Shown piece by piece: positions 34,644 through 45,243 of a stretch of 60,000 nt of DNA (positions are counted from its first letter, which is position 1; each line of letters starts with the position of its first letter). The stretch comes from Diphasiastrum complanatum (taxonomy: Eukaryota > Streptophyta > Lycopodiopsida > Lycopodiales > Lycopodiaceae). The DNA is taken from positions 24,809,106 through 24,869,105 of the forward strand of contig CM055100.1 in the NCBI GenBank assembly GCA_029204225.1, given 5' to 3'. A program made the translations under genes and the position numbers. The notes under the pieces were generated by a model, which was given only the letters and a program-made list of their open reading frames with translations, was not told the DNA's origin and did not search any database.

Positions 34644-35344
34644 TGTTGAAATGGAAAAATAATCCATCTTGACTTTAGGCTTGCTACAAATATTGTACCA
34701 TGCAAGTATGTTGTTCATGAATGCAAAATGCCAAGTTTGGCCTAGATAGAAAATGGATATGTCATATCTAGATTGATGAGTACAACTTGCATATAGTTTG
34801 TAGACATAGAATTAGCAAAATTATGCTTGTAGAAACTCATGGCAATTCACATGCATTAATTGTAAGTGATCCATAGTGACATGCAAGGCATGCACAAAGT
34901 GTAATGGACACATGCATGATGATTTGTACATTTCTAGTTAGAACTAGCACACTTGGAAAAAGTTGGTAGAGTTTCATGCATGAGAAGTGACAAATGTCAC
35001 ATAGACTCTAGTTTTCACTTTAGATGTCATTAAATGATGGATGGATGTGGTTCTACCTCGAGCTACCTCAAACTCCATAGATATGTGTAGCTCTCCTCAT
35101 ATTTTGTGATGAAGAACCAAAGCTTTGTAGCTATCTCATGCCATTTTGGATCCACACAATTTTTGCTTGTTATCTCTCTATCTTTCTCTCTCTAACTCGT
35201 GTTGAGGCTAATGCTAATACACCGACATCTTGTACTTTTGCTCATTATTGATTTATTGCTATCATATTCTGATGCTTAGCATGCTAGATTGTGATTAAGC
35301 CATATCTTCTGGACTAGAATTTGTTAATCAATCTAGTTTTGTCA
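34644..35344 (+). mobile_element. Putative 5' LTR of a truncated copia element
   Basis: Starts TGTTGAAATGG and ends TTTTGTCA, directly followed by a primer-binding site. The segment 34857-35053 recurs almost unchanged at 37145-37338. The start is inferred from the TG and not from a second copy. Confidence 0.6.
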
Positions 35345-35357
35345 TGGTATCAAAGCC
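35345..35357 (+). promoter_or_regulatory. Copia primer-binding site
   Basis: TGGTATCAAAGCC directly follows the LTR end CA, one mismatch from the standard tRNA-iMet complement. Confidence 0.85.
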
Positions 35358-35869
35358 AAATTGAGCTTTGCATGCTAACATCTCTGATTGTACAAGAGGA
35401 TGAGAGCCAATTCAAGCAAAAAAGCAGTTTGACACTTTTTCTCACCTTTCTCTGAAGTGTATTTGGATCAAATCAGAATGGAACTGAATTTTCATACCTG
35501 AATAGTGGTAGTACGGAATTCTGGAATTCCGCACGTGTGAAAATCAAAGATTTTCAGTCCCTTCTAACTCCTTGCTTGTATATCCAAAGATAGTGGTCTT
35601 ATAGCTTGATGGAAAGCTTATGATCTGTACTTTCCATAGAAATTAAAATCAAATAATTTGATGTGTCTATCAAGAGTTATAAGCTCTTAAAGAGGATAGG
35701 GATAGGTCCAAAATCCGATTGACAGCATTTTGATTTGATTCCACCTTGCTTTGTTCTGAATCCATTGTTTTGAGCATCCTACACAAGAAACTGAAGATCA
35801 AGACTAAGTTTGAAGTTATTGAACACCCTTTGAGCCTTCTAAGTGTCAATAGTGTTTTCTTTTGATGCA

Positions 35870-37156
35870 TTTCACACGTGCCAAAAGTAGGATTCAAACC
35901 AGCCAAAGTGTCTCAATCCACTTTGTGTGTCCGATCTAGATAACTTGTCTTGTGGAATATTTGAGATCCATCTCAAATATAGTTGCAAGTGTTTCACATA
36001 TGAAGGTAGTACATCCTTGAACATACCTATAGTGAAAGAGAGCAACAACTTTAAGTCTGATTGGAACAAGCTCAAACATATTGCAGTCCAATATCTTGGT
36101 GCTACCATTAACCAAGATGAGCTAGTTCAAGTCATTTTAAATGGCTTGAGAGATGACTATGATAATCTTGTTTAGTCTTTTGCCATTAAGGAGGAGTTGC
36201 CTAATCTAGAAACTCTCCACGGAATTCTTATTTTTGAAGAATCTAGGCAAAGCTATAAACTTTCCAGGATGAACAAACTCGAGCATGGTGGAAGTGACAA
36301 AGCCCTCTTTGTCAAAGACAAGCATAAAAGGAGGAGTAAGAACTAGTTCTCTCAAGCATCCAACATAGACAAATCCAAAGATCGAGACAAATATGGTGAA
36401 AAGGATGATTCATCTCATCCTTCTACTTCAAAGACCAAGAAGAAGAAAGTAAAGTGTATCTTCTGTGGCAAGAAGGGGCACTATGCCTCTAATTGCTTTA
36501 AGAAGAAAAACCAACTCAAGCAAGCTAATCTCTCCAAAGAGATTGAAGAAGATTTTGTTGCAAGTGATGGAGAAGGATCACTTATGGTGTCCAGTTTTTC
36601 TTCATCACCTTTCAAGAAAGATGGAGCTTGGTGCATAGATAGTGGAGCTTCTTCACATATGTGTTGTTCAAAGGAGGCATTTGACTCAATTGTACCTTAC
36701 AAAGGACTTAAGAGATCTATTTACACTGCTAATGATCATGAGTGCTCTATAGAAGGAATTGGCAACATTTCATTGAAACTTGCTTCTTCAAAATTTCTTG
36801 CACTTTCTAATGTTCTTTTCATTCCAAAACTTACAAAGAACTTGATTAGTGTGAGAAAGTTGCTTGATAATGGTTGTGATGTAAAATTCAACTCCAATAC
36901 TTGCTTTATCAAGAAAAATGATGAGATCCTAGCTGATGGATCTAGATGTGGTGGAATTTTTAAGTTGAATTCTTATGAGAATGCAAATCTTTGTGAAATT
37001 GCTTTGTTATCTAAGGAGGAGTTGTGGCATAGAAGATTAGGTCATCCTAACTTTAAATCTATGTCTTCTATGGTCAAGAAAGTGAAGGCAATTGGTCTTC
37101 CAAAATCTCTTTCCAAAGATTTCAAGCCTTGTGAGGCTTGTGCTAATTGTAAGTGA
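35870..37156 (+). pseudogene. Ty1/copia gag-protease-preintegrase, truncated
   Basis: Gag residues appear from about 35925 (DNLSCGIFEIHLKY, SDWNKLKHIAVQYL, ELVQVILNGL), with one stop near 36175 and one at 36340. A normal CCHC knuckle follows (CIFCGKKGHYASNC, 36450-36495). The protease has an intact WCIDSGASSHM (about 36630-36660). The pre-integrase part reads LWHRRLGHPNFKS and CEACANC, and stops at 37156. Integrase, RT and RNase H are missing because the frame joins an LTR fragment at 37145. The first gag residues, expected between 35358 and 35900, are mostly unreadable. The gag belongs to the same lineage as that of the copia at 42443-50242, which carries the same ELVQVILNGL block. Confidence 0.85.
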
Positions 37157-37338
37157 TCCATAGTGACATGCAAGGCATGCACAAAGTGTAATGGACACAT
37201 GCATGGTGATTTGTACATTTCTAGTTAGAACTAGCACACTTGAAAAAAGTTGGTAGAGTTTCATGCATGAGAAGTGACAAATGTCACATAGACTCCAGTT
37301 TTCACTTTAGATGTCATTAAATGATGGATGGATGTGAA
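37145..37338 (+). mobile_element. Internal LTR fragment joined to the copia pre-integrase
   Basis: Near-identical to 34857-35053. The junction shares AATTGTAAG between the coding strand and the LTR, suggesting deletion of most of pol and the LTR start by microhomology-mediated joining. It ends abruptly at GGATGGATGTG. Confidence 0.85.
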
Positions 37339-37369
37339 GGCACCTTCGCCTTCTTCTATGCCTTCAGTA

Positions 37370-37515
37370 TAAGGCACTTTTTGGCTTTTTCGCCTTCTTC
37401 GCTACCTTAAATCTAAGGGCACCTTAGGGATTTACATACTTGTAGTGTAAGGGCACTTTCAGGAGTTGCATACCTTCAGTCTAAGGGCACCTGCAGGTTT
37501 TTCGACTTTTTCGCG
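37370..37515. repeat. 34-bp tandem repeats beginning TAAGGGCAC
   Basis: TAAGGGCAC starts at 37414, 37448 and 37482, with an earlier variant TAAGGCAC at 37370. The rest of the unit is looser. The surrounding DNA is non-coding and may be part of an LTR. Confidence 0.6.
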
Positions 37516-38244
37516 TTTTTGCTACATTGGCTGACCGACATCGCCAACTTATCAACAACCCTAAAAACAGTTGGACAACCAAATATCCCAAAGGCGGTTA
37601 GTGGTTACCAACTTTGTACATATGCAAAGATTGGCGTAAATGGCATTAAAGGCTTGTAAGATATTTTTTTGTCTCTCGACTCTTGTAAATATATATATTA
37701 GCTAAATCAAGCTATGTATGAGTTCATTGAGTTAATTGAATTTCCTTTTTCTAATTAGAGTTATCTGTAGCCAGCATTATCATGCTCAGCAAGCTGAAGT
37801 TATTACTTCAAACTATTGTATTCACTGTTGATATTAATCAAAGTGCAATTTCAGTCTCACTACTGCGTCGTTCATTTGCGCAATCTGTATGAATTTCTAT
37901 ACTTGAATATTTTTGCTGCTAACTGTTGCGTTTCCGTTCCTACACGTCGTGTTCCTAAATCATCAAGCTTTCGTTGTCACTCACGCCCACACGTGAGTTT
38001 ACGACAGGGGCCGGGGTCTACCGGCAGCCCCCCAAAAACCCCACCGGGCTACTGTTCCTCGAACCGCCCAGGACTTCCTGCTATATAGAAACTGTAATCT
38101 AGCTATCTCCTAACCATCATGGTCTCACAGTAGACCCTATACTAACAACCGTGCTCAATAATGGTAGATCAAGATCCCAAGCTACCAATCACTCTTTGTG
38201 ATCATTTGTAGATCAAATTCAGTCCTTTACTCTGAAATTTGACA
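37516..38244 (+). other. Non-coding, probably LTR sequence of one or two elements
   Basis: Holds an AT-rich TATATATA stretch (about 37688), a C-rich block near 38020-38060, and then the end of a copia LTR (TTTGACA) directly before a primer-binding site. No coding sequence was seen. Confidence 0.4.
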
Positions 38245-38257
38245 TGGTATCAGAGCC
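38245..38257 (+). promoter_or_regulatory. Copia primer-binding site without an element body
   Basis: TGGTATCAGAGCC follows CTGAAATTTGACA, the form of a copia LTR end. Nothing recognisable as gag follows, so only a 5' remnant survives. Confidence 0.75.
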
Positions 38258-39899
38258 AAGTCAAAGAGCTTAGTTGATGATCCAAAAATCTTCATTTTGG
38301 TGAATTTTAGGTCCTATAAAGTAGGAATCACTAACAAATTGACTTGACCCACTTTTTAGACTTGATCTAACCTACTCTAGAGTGTATTCCCACATGGTAC
38401 CATGACCTCACATGTATGGGACCCACCTATGTACAATCTACATGATTTTGGTCAAGCTAGAATTGCCAATTTTTGGCAATTTCTCACAAACTACACAACC
38501 TTTCAGTAGGAGGCCCTTTTCATGGTGTATAGGGTGAACTGATTTTTGCCACTAATCTCCTTGTTAACGTGTTTGTATTATATGTTGACTATTGAGGTTA
38601 ATTTTAAAATCTAGCACTTGATTATGCATTCATGTAGTTGTTCTTTTTGCACATATGTGTTGCTTTTATAGTGCTAGCGCTACAGAATTGGTGAAAATTC
38701 TAAAAGACAGTATAAGGTTTTCCACATTGAAAATTGCACCATGATACTAGGATATCTTCCTCCACAATAATCAAGCTAGATAAATTGCATTGATGAATGT
38801 GTAGGCTTGAATTTGAATCATGCACAAGTGGATGTTTGGAGTCTTCATGCACTCTTCCTTGGCCTAGGCTTACTAGGTGATGTAGAGTGTACATATTATA
38901 CATAAAGATGGTGATCCAATCATCTATCATTGCATTAAGCCTACATTACCACTTGACTTGAGATATTATTGCATTTATTCAAGAAAGAAAGGATGTAACT
39001 CTCCTTGCTATCTTTGAGGATAGGATTCAATATTTGCCCCCCCCCCTTGGAGGCAACAAATATGATGTGATATCGTAATTTACTTGAATTTCATTTCTTG
39101 ACTCATGTGTAATATCGTGAAGTTTAATCATAAGGGAAGGACTTCGTGTTTTGATGGACATGCTTACAAATATTTTATTATCATTGTCATTTTGTTTCTT
39201 ATTATGTAAATGAAATTTGATTTTATAGGATGTAGAGAGTGGTCATCACAAGAAATGTATAATGCTTAAAAATTGTGTGTGTGTGTGTGTGTGTGAATTC
39301 AAATCATGAGCAAGACAAGAAATAGACAAGAGCCTTAAAATTACTCTATTTTCCTAGTATTTATCCATTAAATATTATCTTCTTTCTTTCCAACTAAATA
39401 ACATAATCTACATGGTGAAGCTTGTAATTAGATGTGTGCTCAGCTAGCAAGGGAAATGTCCATGAAAAAATAAAACCCATGCTTCAAGCTACTCCAAAAG
39501 AGTAATAATTGAACCCCACACAACAATCTCCTCAATCTATTCAAACATATTAAATCTACTATGTTTTCGTACTCCCAAAACAAGCAACTATCCTTAACCC
39601 AGGAGTGAATAATTTTGGAGAGTTGTTCATTTGTCTTGACTTTATCAAGGAGTTGACTAATGATGATAGTTTGCCCATTTGTCTTTACATTGTTGATGGA
39701 TGATACCTCATGTAAGAAAGAGTCTCCTTCCACCCAAAAACAATATAAACTAAAATATATATTTCATGGTGTGCTAGATTTCTGAGTAGTAGAAGATGCA
39801 CCACAAAAACAATGCATAATATACATATATTAGAAGGCATATGAAGAGCTCTATTCACGAAGTCCATAGTGGATTATCACACACACCTTTGAATTTTTC
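38258..39899. other. Intergenic region upstream of the lipase gene
   Basis: No gene recognised. A C-run lies at about 39037-39047 and a (GT)n run at 39274-39294. The AT-rich stretch near 39820-39840 may include the lipase promoter, but no clear TATA box was chosen. Confidence 0.4.
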
Positions 39900-39914
39900 T
39901 CCATAACAAGGAAA

Positions 39915-40100
39915 AGTCTCTCTCTCGTACTGTTCCTAGAGAGAAAAGTCTCTCTCTCTCTCTCTCGATACTGTTCTTAGAGAGAAAAGGTCTCCCTTCA
40001 TACAGAGAAGAAGAAGAAGAAGAAGAATAGAACAGGAGGAGGAGGAATAAAAAGAGAAAAGAAGAGGAGCAGGAAGTGAGAGCTGTGAGATCTTGCAGCT
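39915..40100 (+). promoter_or_regulatory. Purine/pyrimidine-rich 5' leader of the lipase gene
   Basis: Two near copies of CTCTCTCTCG(T)ACTGTTC(C/T)TAGAGAGAAAAG lie in tandem (about 39918-39988). They are followed by (GAA)n at 40007-40026 and GGA-rich sequence up to the start codon. GA- and CT-rich leaders are common in plant genes. The extent of the transcript is inferred. Confidence 0.45.
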
Positions 40101-41393
40101 ATGGCGACGTCAGAGGTGATCGATGATCCTGAAGAGGTAAAGGTGATGGAGCAGCCTAAGGATTGCCTTCTCCAGAAGCTGGAGACTCACAAGCGAGAAG
40201 TGGTGGATTGTCTCATCGCTTCTCGGGCCTCCTACGAGCCAGACATGGAGGGTGTTGCTGATATCCTTGAGCGTAGCTATGATTCCGTTGATACGGCCAG
40301 TAGATATGAGCTGCTGTATCACCAGCAAACTAACCTCAATCCTGCTCCTGGAGAGCAGCAGCCTGAGCAGGTGTTGGTGATCGTCCGGAGCAGCAATGGC
40401 TACGTCATGGTTGCTTTCAGAGGCACGGTTACCCTTGAGGATTGCCTTGTGGATTCAAAGATGTCCACTGTAAAAATCCCTTTTGCAACAGGTCGCGCTC
40501 ATGCAGGATTTGTAGATCGCCTTCAGAGTTTGCCTGTTGAATTGTTCAAGAGATTGCCAAGGAATGGGGAGAAGATTATCTTCACAGGACATTCCCTGGG
40601 CGGTGGAGTGGCAGCGCTCACAGCACTGAAGCTTCTGGAAGATCTGGAGCAAGGTGAGCTAGCAGAAGGGGTATCTCTCACCAAAGAGCAGATCTTGTGC
40701 ATTACCTATGCACCTGCTCCATTCGCCAATGAAGAGTTAGCAGCGTATATCAATTCCAAATACAAGGACAGATTCTACCATCTGGTGTCACGACATGATA
40801 TGGTGCCTCGTGCACACAATCTATTTCCCGTAGTCTTTATTCCCTGGGCACAGAAATTTGTTGCCGCAATTCGTGACCGATGGGAGTTGAAGTTCGTCAG
40901 TGTACTTATAGAGCACGCCACGGGTATGGGATTCGACAAAGCTATCCTGAAAGTGCAAGAAAAGGTGCAAGCTTTTTCTCCTGCAACTGGGTTCTTTAAT
41001 TTTGTGCGAAATTGTGCTGAGGAAGATCATGATTCTCTATTTTATGGGATGTCTGGCTACCTAGTGCTTTTCAACCCAGATGCCACGGATCGTCAGTCAG
41101 CGATCGAGGTGGGAAGTATGGATAAACTAGCCAATGAAGGCTTTTGCTTTGAAAATAAGAGCTTTTCAGAGGCTTTCTTTGAGCACGGACTGGCAAATTA
41201 TTATGATTGCTTGCTACATGGCTTAGGCGCCCATGCAGAACCTCATAAGAATGGAAACTCTCGTTTTATCAGTAGTGTTTCTGATCTGTTTAGAGGCCTA
41301 TCCCTCAAACAAATACTCACAGATCCTCGAACAGCGATCCTAGTGCATTTTCAGAAAATCTACCTGAAACTGGTGGGCAATGAGTTCAAGTAA
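40101..41393 (+). CDS. Class 3 (fungal-type) lipase, intact, single exon
   Basis: 430 residues, start context GCAGCTATGGCG, stop TAA. The alpha/beta-hydrolase features of lipase class 3 are present in order: VMVAFRGT (about residues 102-109, oxyanion region), AHAGF (133-137), the nucleophile elbow FTGHSLGGG (161-169, Ser165), HDMVPR with the probable catalytic Asp233, and HGLANYYDCL with the likely His362. There is no signal peptide or membrane segment at the N-terminus, so it is probably cytosolic or loosely membrane-associated. The family hydrolyses acylglycerols or other lipid esters; the substrate is not predictable here. No introns interrupt it, it is GC-richer than its surroundings, and it is the only undamaged host gene seen. 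No regulatory signal apart from the GA-rich leader is evident. Confidence 0.95.
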   Translation: MATSEVIDDPEEVKVMEQPKDCLLQKLETHKREVVDCLIASRASYEPDMEGVADILERSYDSVDTASRYELLYHQQTNLNPAPGEQQPEQVLVIVRSSNGYVMVAFRGTVTLEDCLVDSKMSTVKIPFATGRAHAGFVDRLQSLPVELFKRLPRNGEKIIFTGHSLGGGVAALTALKLLEDLEQGELAEGVSLTKEQILCITYAPAPFANEELAAYINSKYKDRFYHLVSRHDMVPRAHNLFPVVFIPWAQKFVAAIRDRWELKFVSVLIEHATGMGFDKAILKVQEKVQAFSPATGFFNFVRNCAEEDHDSLFYGMSGYLVLFNPDATDRQSAIEVGSMDKLANEGFCFENKSFSEAFFEHGLANYYDCLLHGLGAHAEPHKNGNSRFISSVSDLFRGLSLKQILTDPRTAILVHFQKIYLKLVGNEFK

Positions 41394-42437
41394 TACTTCC
41401 GCGGCAGCAACGTTGTTTCAAATATAACCGAAGGAATGTGTTTCATTTACTTGAAACCCAATTTCTGTACTGATTTCAAGCCCTGATTCTGTCTATAAGC
41501 TAATAACTGGTTGTGTACCCAGAGTTTGAAAGCCCAAAGCACAAACCAGAGACTTCAGCAGCACCGAATCAAGTTTAATCTGCCAGAAGCACATGGATCT
41601 CAATCACAAACATGATGCAACTGCTTATTCCATGTCAACAGTATCATCTTCAGCTGATCGTCAGGCCTCAGTTTTTTGAATTTGATGTTGTCTGTTAAGT
41701 TCAGTAATAATTTTTGTATGTACAAAACTTAAACCACATTGTTCAGCAGTGGATCAAATTTTATCAACCAGGAGCACATGCAGCTATAACTCTCACAAAC
41801 ATATTTCAACTGCCCCTTCTATATGTCACGGGTATCGTCTTCGACTGATCATCCTGAAGCTCCAGTAATATTGTACAGAGTGTTCATGAATATAAGTATA
41901 TGCTTACTACCTAACTAGATTCTTGAAATTAATTGGCTTGATATAGATATAAGAGCTCAAATGCTTCATCTTGTTAAAGTAATAGCTGAGGTGAAGGGAA
42001 TGAAAGTCGTAGGAATCTCAATCGAAGAGGAAAGATATTCCTGACACAGCATCGAGGAGCCATTTCCATGGTATTAGAAAGCTTGCCTCTTTATAATGCA
42101 ACATGATTTTTCATTGACATAATTAGCTATGGAACTTGTGAGACTAGTTGCCCAAAAGACTCGCTCATGATGACTGTTTCTTTGCTGGTAAAGGTTTCCT
42201 TTGTGGCACCCGTGCACATTTCTAGCTCAATACATTGTCGTATGCATTATGTCTTTGTCTTTCGAGGAAATTTTTCCTAGAAATGAGACCATTGCATGAG
42301 CAAGGAAGTGAGCAACAAAGAGTACAATGGGATGAGTGACAAAAAAATATAGACGGATGAGAAAGAAATGCTCAATGACAAAGATCCCCAATGCGAAAAA
42401 GTCATGCAATTTAAATAATTCATGGGTACTCCATATG
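41394..42437. other. Gene-free region downstream of the lipase
   Basis: Presumably the 3' UTR followed by intergenic DNA. No standard AATAAA was singled out. Two similar stretches, around 41580-41660 and 41760-41850 (GAAGCACATG.../GGAGCACATG..., then CATC(A/G)TCTTC), look like a diverged duplication of about 180 bp. Confidence 0.4.
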
Positions 42438-42442
42438 GGACA
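42438..42442. repeat. Target-site duplication GGACA, left
   Basis: GGACA abuts the LTR end at 42443 and recurs at 50243-50247 directly after the other LTR. Confidence 0.9.
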
Positions 42443-43292
42443 TGTCAAATTTCAAAGAAAAAGGACAAATATTGATTGTACTATCAATCATTAAGAGTTA
42501 TTGATTGCTTAATCCAAAGATTTATCAAGTTCTAGATGTTAGATCTTGATCTAGATGCTTTACACTATGATTTAAGCAAGAGCAATGGATCAAATGATCA
42601 AACATATGGATGGGCGGCCTCACACGTGTGGAGGACAGTACCTGTGTGGCCTGTTTACATAGAATAAAATATATTAACTTACAAATGCATTTCATTCATC
42701 AAAACAAGACAAATGTGGAAATCTCAACAAAACTAGAATCTGCCAATGTCACATCATCTTGTTATTGATTTGGTTGATCTTTTTATAGATCAAGTACATC
42801 CACGAGCTGTAACCTGCCCAGCAGGCCTTCATACATGTGTAGAGTGCCTAGTCATCCAGATCCACCAATGGGAGCCATATGTGCTCATTTCCCAAAGTTG
42901 ACTATTCTCTTTGGCTAGAAAACAAAAAGCTAGTCTTCCACATCTATAGGAATATTCCCTATAAAATAGGATCTAATGGAATCTTCCTATCTTATCTTCT
43001 AGAAGCTTATCCACACGTGTGAATGGTATCTTGACATGTGTGAGTAATAACTCATTCACATGGAAGTCCAATCTATTTAGAAAAAGTTTGACCAATTTGA
43101 CCATTTTCAAGATTCTACTCAAAGGTCAATTTCACACTAGTGTAGATCAAGCTAAAGCCAATCTAACTTAATAAAAATGACTTATTTACATTCTTACACA
43201 CGTGGGAATAGACTCCACACGTGTGAGATCCTATCAAGCTCAAGTAACTTGAGATCTACAAGATACAACAAGTTGGAAGTGATATTTTAACA
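42443..43292 (-). mobile_element. 3' LTR of copia element A
   Basis: 850 bp, reads TGTTAAAATATC...GAAATTTGACA on the minus strand. Compared by eye with 49392-50242 it differs at about 36 positions plus small gaps, roughly 96% identity; most differences are transitions. It contains repeated CACACGTGTG-type palindromes and a minus-strand TATAAAAAG-like box near 42784. On the minus strand AAGTGAGGAGGAG immediately precedes its start, the polypurine tract. Confidence 0.92.
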
Positions 43293-44829
43293 CTCCTCCT
43301 CACTTCTAACTTGGCAAGTCTAATGTACACATATCTACAACTCCAAGAGCATTTCTTAACTTGAAAAATGAATCTTTAGCCAAAGGTTTGGTTAAGATAT
43401 CAGCTATGCACTTGGATGAAGGCACATCATGAAGTTGAACCTCCTTGGATTGCACCTTCTCCCTCACAAAGTGATGAGCTATCTCAATATGCTTTGTTCT
43501 AGCATGGAAGATCGGATTGGTAGCAATTTGTTGAGAAGCTTGATTGTCACAATAGATTCAAGGGACCTCGTTGGCCTTTAGCACTTGAAGCTCCACCAAA
43601 AGTCTTCTTAGCCATAGGAGTTCTTTGGTTGTTGAAGTCAATGCCTTGTACTTGGCTTCACAAGAGGAAAGAGAAATTGTATCTTGCTTTTTGGAAAGCC
43701 AAGATTTCACTCCTCCACAAAGAAAAGTGACAAATGCACTTATGGACCTTCTATCCATCTTATCTCCTACAAAATCTGAATCCAAAAATGCTCTCAAGTA
43801 CAAGTTAGATCCTTGATAGAGAAGGCCAAAAACTCTAGTAGAAGAGACATATCTAAGCACTCTCTTGGCACTTTTCCAATGATGCATCAAGGGACCTTGC
43901 ATATATTGAATTAACTTGCTTACACTATAACTCAAATCTGGTCTAGTGATTGTCAAATAGATTAAGGAGCCTATTAGCCTCCTAAAGAGTGTGATGTCCT
44001 CAAAGGATGCTTCATCACAATCATTAGTAACTTTACAAGTTTGCTCCATAGGGGTGTCAATCCCTTTACAATCTTTCATGCCAAACCTCTCAAGAATGGA
44101 AGTAGCATACTTTGATTGACTTACAAAAGTAAAATCACTACCTCTAGTAACTTCTATTCCAAGTATGAACTTAAGAAGTCCTAGATCTACCGATGTGAAG
44201 TTTGCTTTCTCATCACCATTATGTAGTGATAAGGACCCCATTCTTTTTTTGAGGTGTAGAATCCTACTCTCCTTGGCCACAAGAACATTATGCAATTTTT
44301 CAATTGATGGAAGTTGGTCTTGAATAGAAAAATATTAAACTAGATTAGAGAACTCATCTCCTAATCCATTCAATATTACTTGTACTAGTTCATTATCTTG
44401 GATCTTCTCTCCTATAAATCCCAATTCTTTGTTCAAGGATTTTATTCTTAGGACATACTCTTGTCCATTTTCTCCACTTCCCCTCATGCTTTGCAAGATC
44501 AAGTTTCTTAGCATAAGCACTCTTGAAGTGTTATTGGATTCATAAATGTTCTTTAGTGAATCCCAAGCCTCTTTTGATGTGGTACAAGAAGCCATCTCCT
44601 TCAAGAGGTCATTGCTTACATTTAACTTCAAGCAATGTAGGGTTAATCTAACCCTCTTCTTGTACTTTAGTTGTTCTTGGGGAGCTTGAGGCTCTTCCTC
44701 AACTCATAAGACAATATCAAAGAGATCATGAACCACTAGTAGTGATTCCATTCTTACTTTCCAAATGGAATAGTTTGTGGAAGTTAGTCTCTCACTAGAT
44801 TCTAACATATATCCACCCATGGATGTCAT
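43293..44829 (-). pseudogene. Copia element A: gag fused to RT C-terminus/RNase H
   Basis: Start ATG at 44829 (MTSMGGY). Gag has TNYSIWKVRMESLL, EAWDSLKNIYESNN and ELVQVILNGL, with stops near 44700 and 44335. After LHNVLVAKESR the sequence jumps straight to LLKFILGIEV and KYATSILERFGM, so the zinc knuckle, protease, integrase and catalytic RT palm have been deleted. Then follow the DTPME block, TLFRRLIGSLIYLTITRPDLSYSVS, RNase H with FLDSDFVGDKMDRRS and SSCEAKYKAL, and after a frame change CDNQASQQIATNP and HFVREKV, ending at the polypurine tract. The element cannot encode its own replication. Confidence 0.88.
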
Positions 44830-45243
44830 TTTGAATGAAAGCCTATGAGATACACAAAGATCTCTTGATAAGGTGTGATCTAAGATAGATTTCTAGCTTT
44901 CAAGAAGCTTCTAATCTCGGCCCAATCAATCCTAGTTCAACTTGGATGATGGTATAATAGATCAACTACAAATATCCTAGCGATTCACTCCTCAAAGAAA
45001 TTGATTCTAGTTCAAAGTGGTTTGATATACCACACACACTTAAGGTCTGAACAAATCAGCCTTAAATATGTGATCTAATGCTTCAAAATGAATTACTTCA
45101 ATGACTCAAATCACTATTTTATCATTAGCATTCAATAGATTGAACCTAGATCTAGACAATGCACTAAAAACCTTGAATTTTGGACTAGTATGCACTTTTT
45201 TGGATAAAAAACACTTAAGGAAGTTAATTTGAAGGTTGCTATA

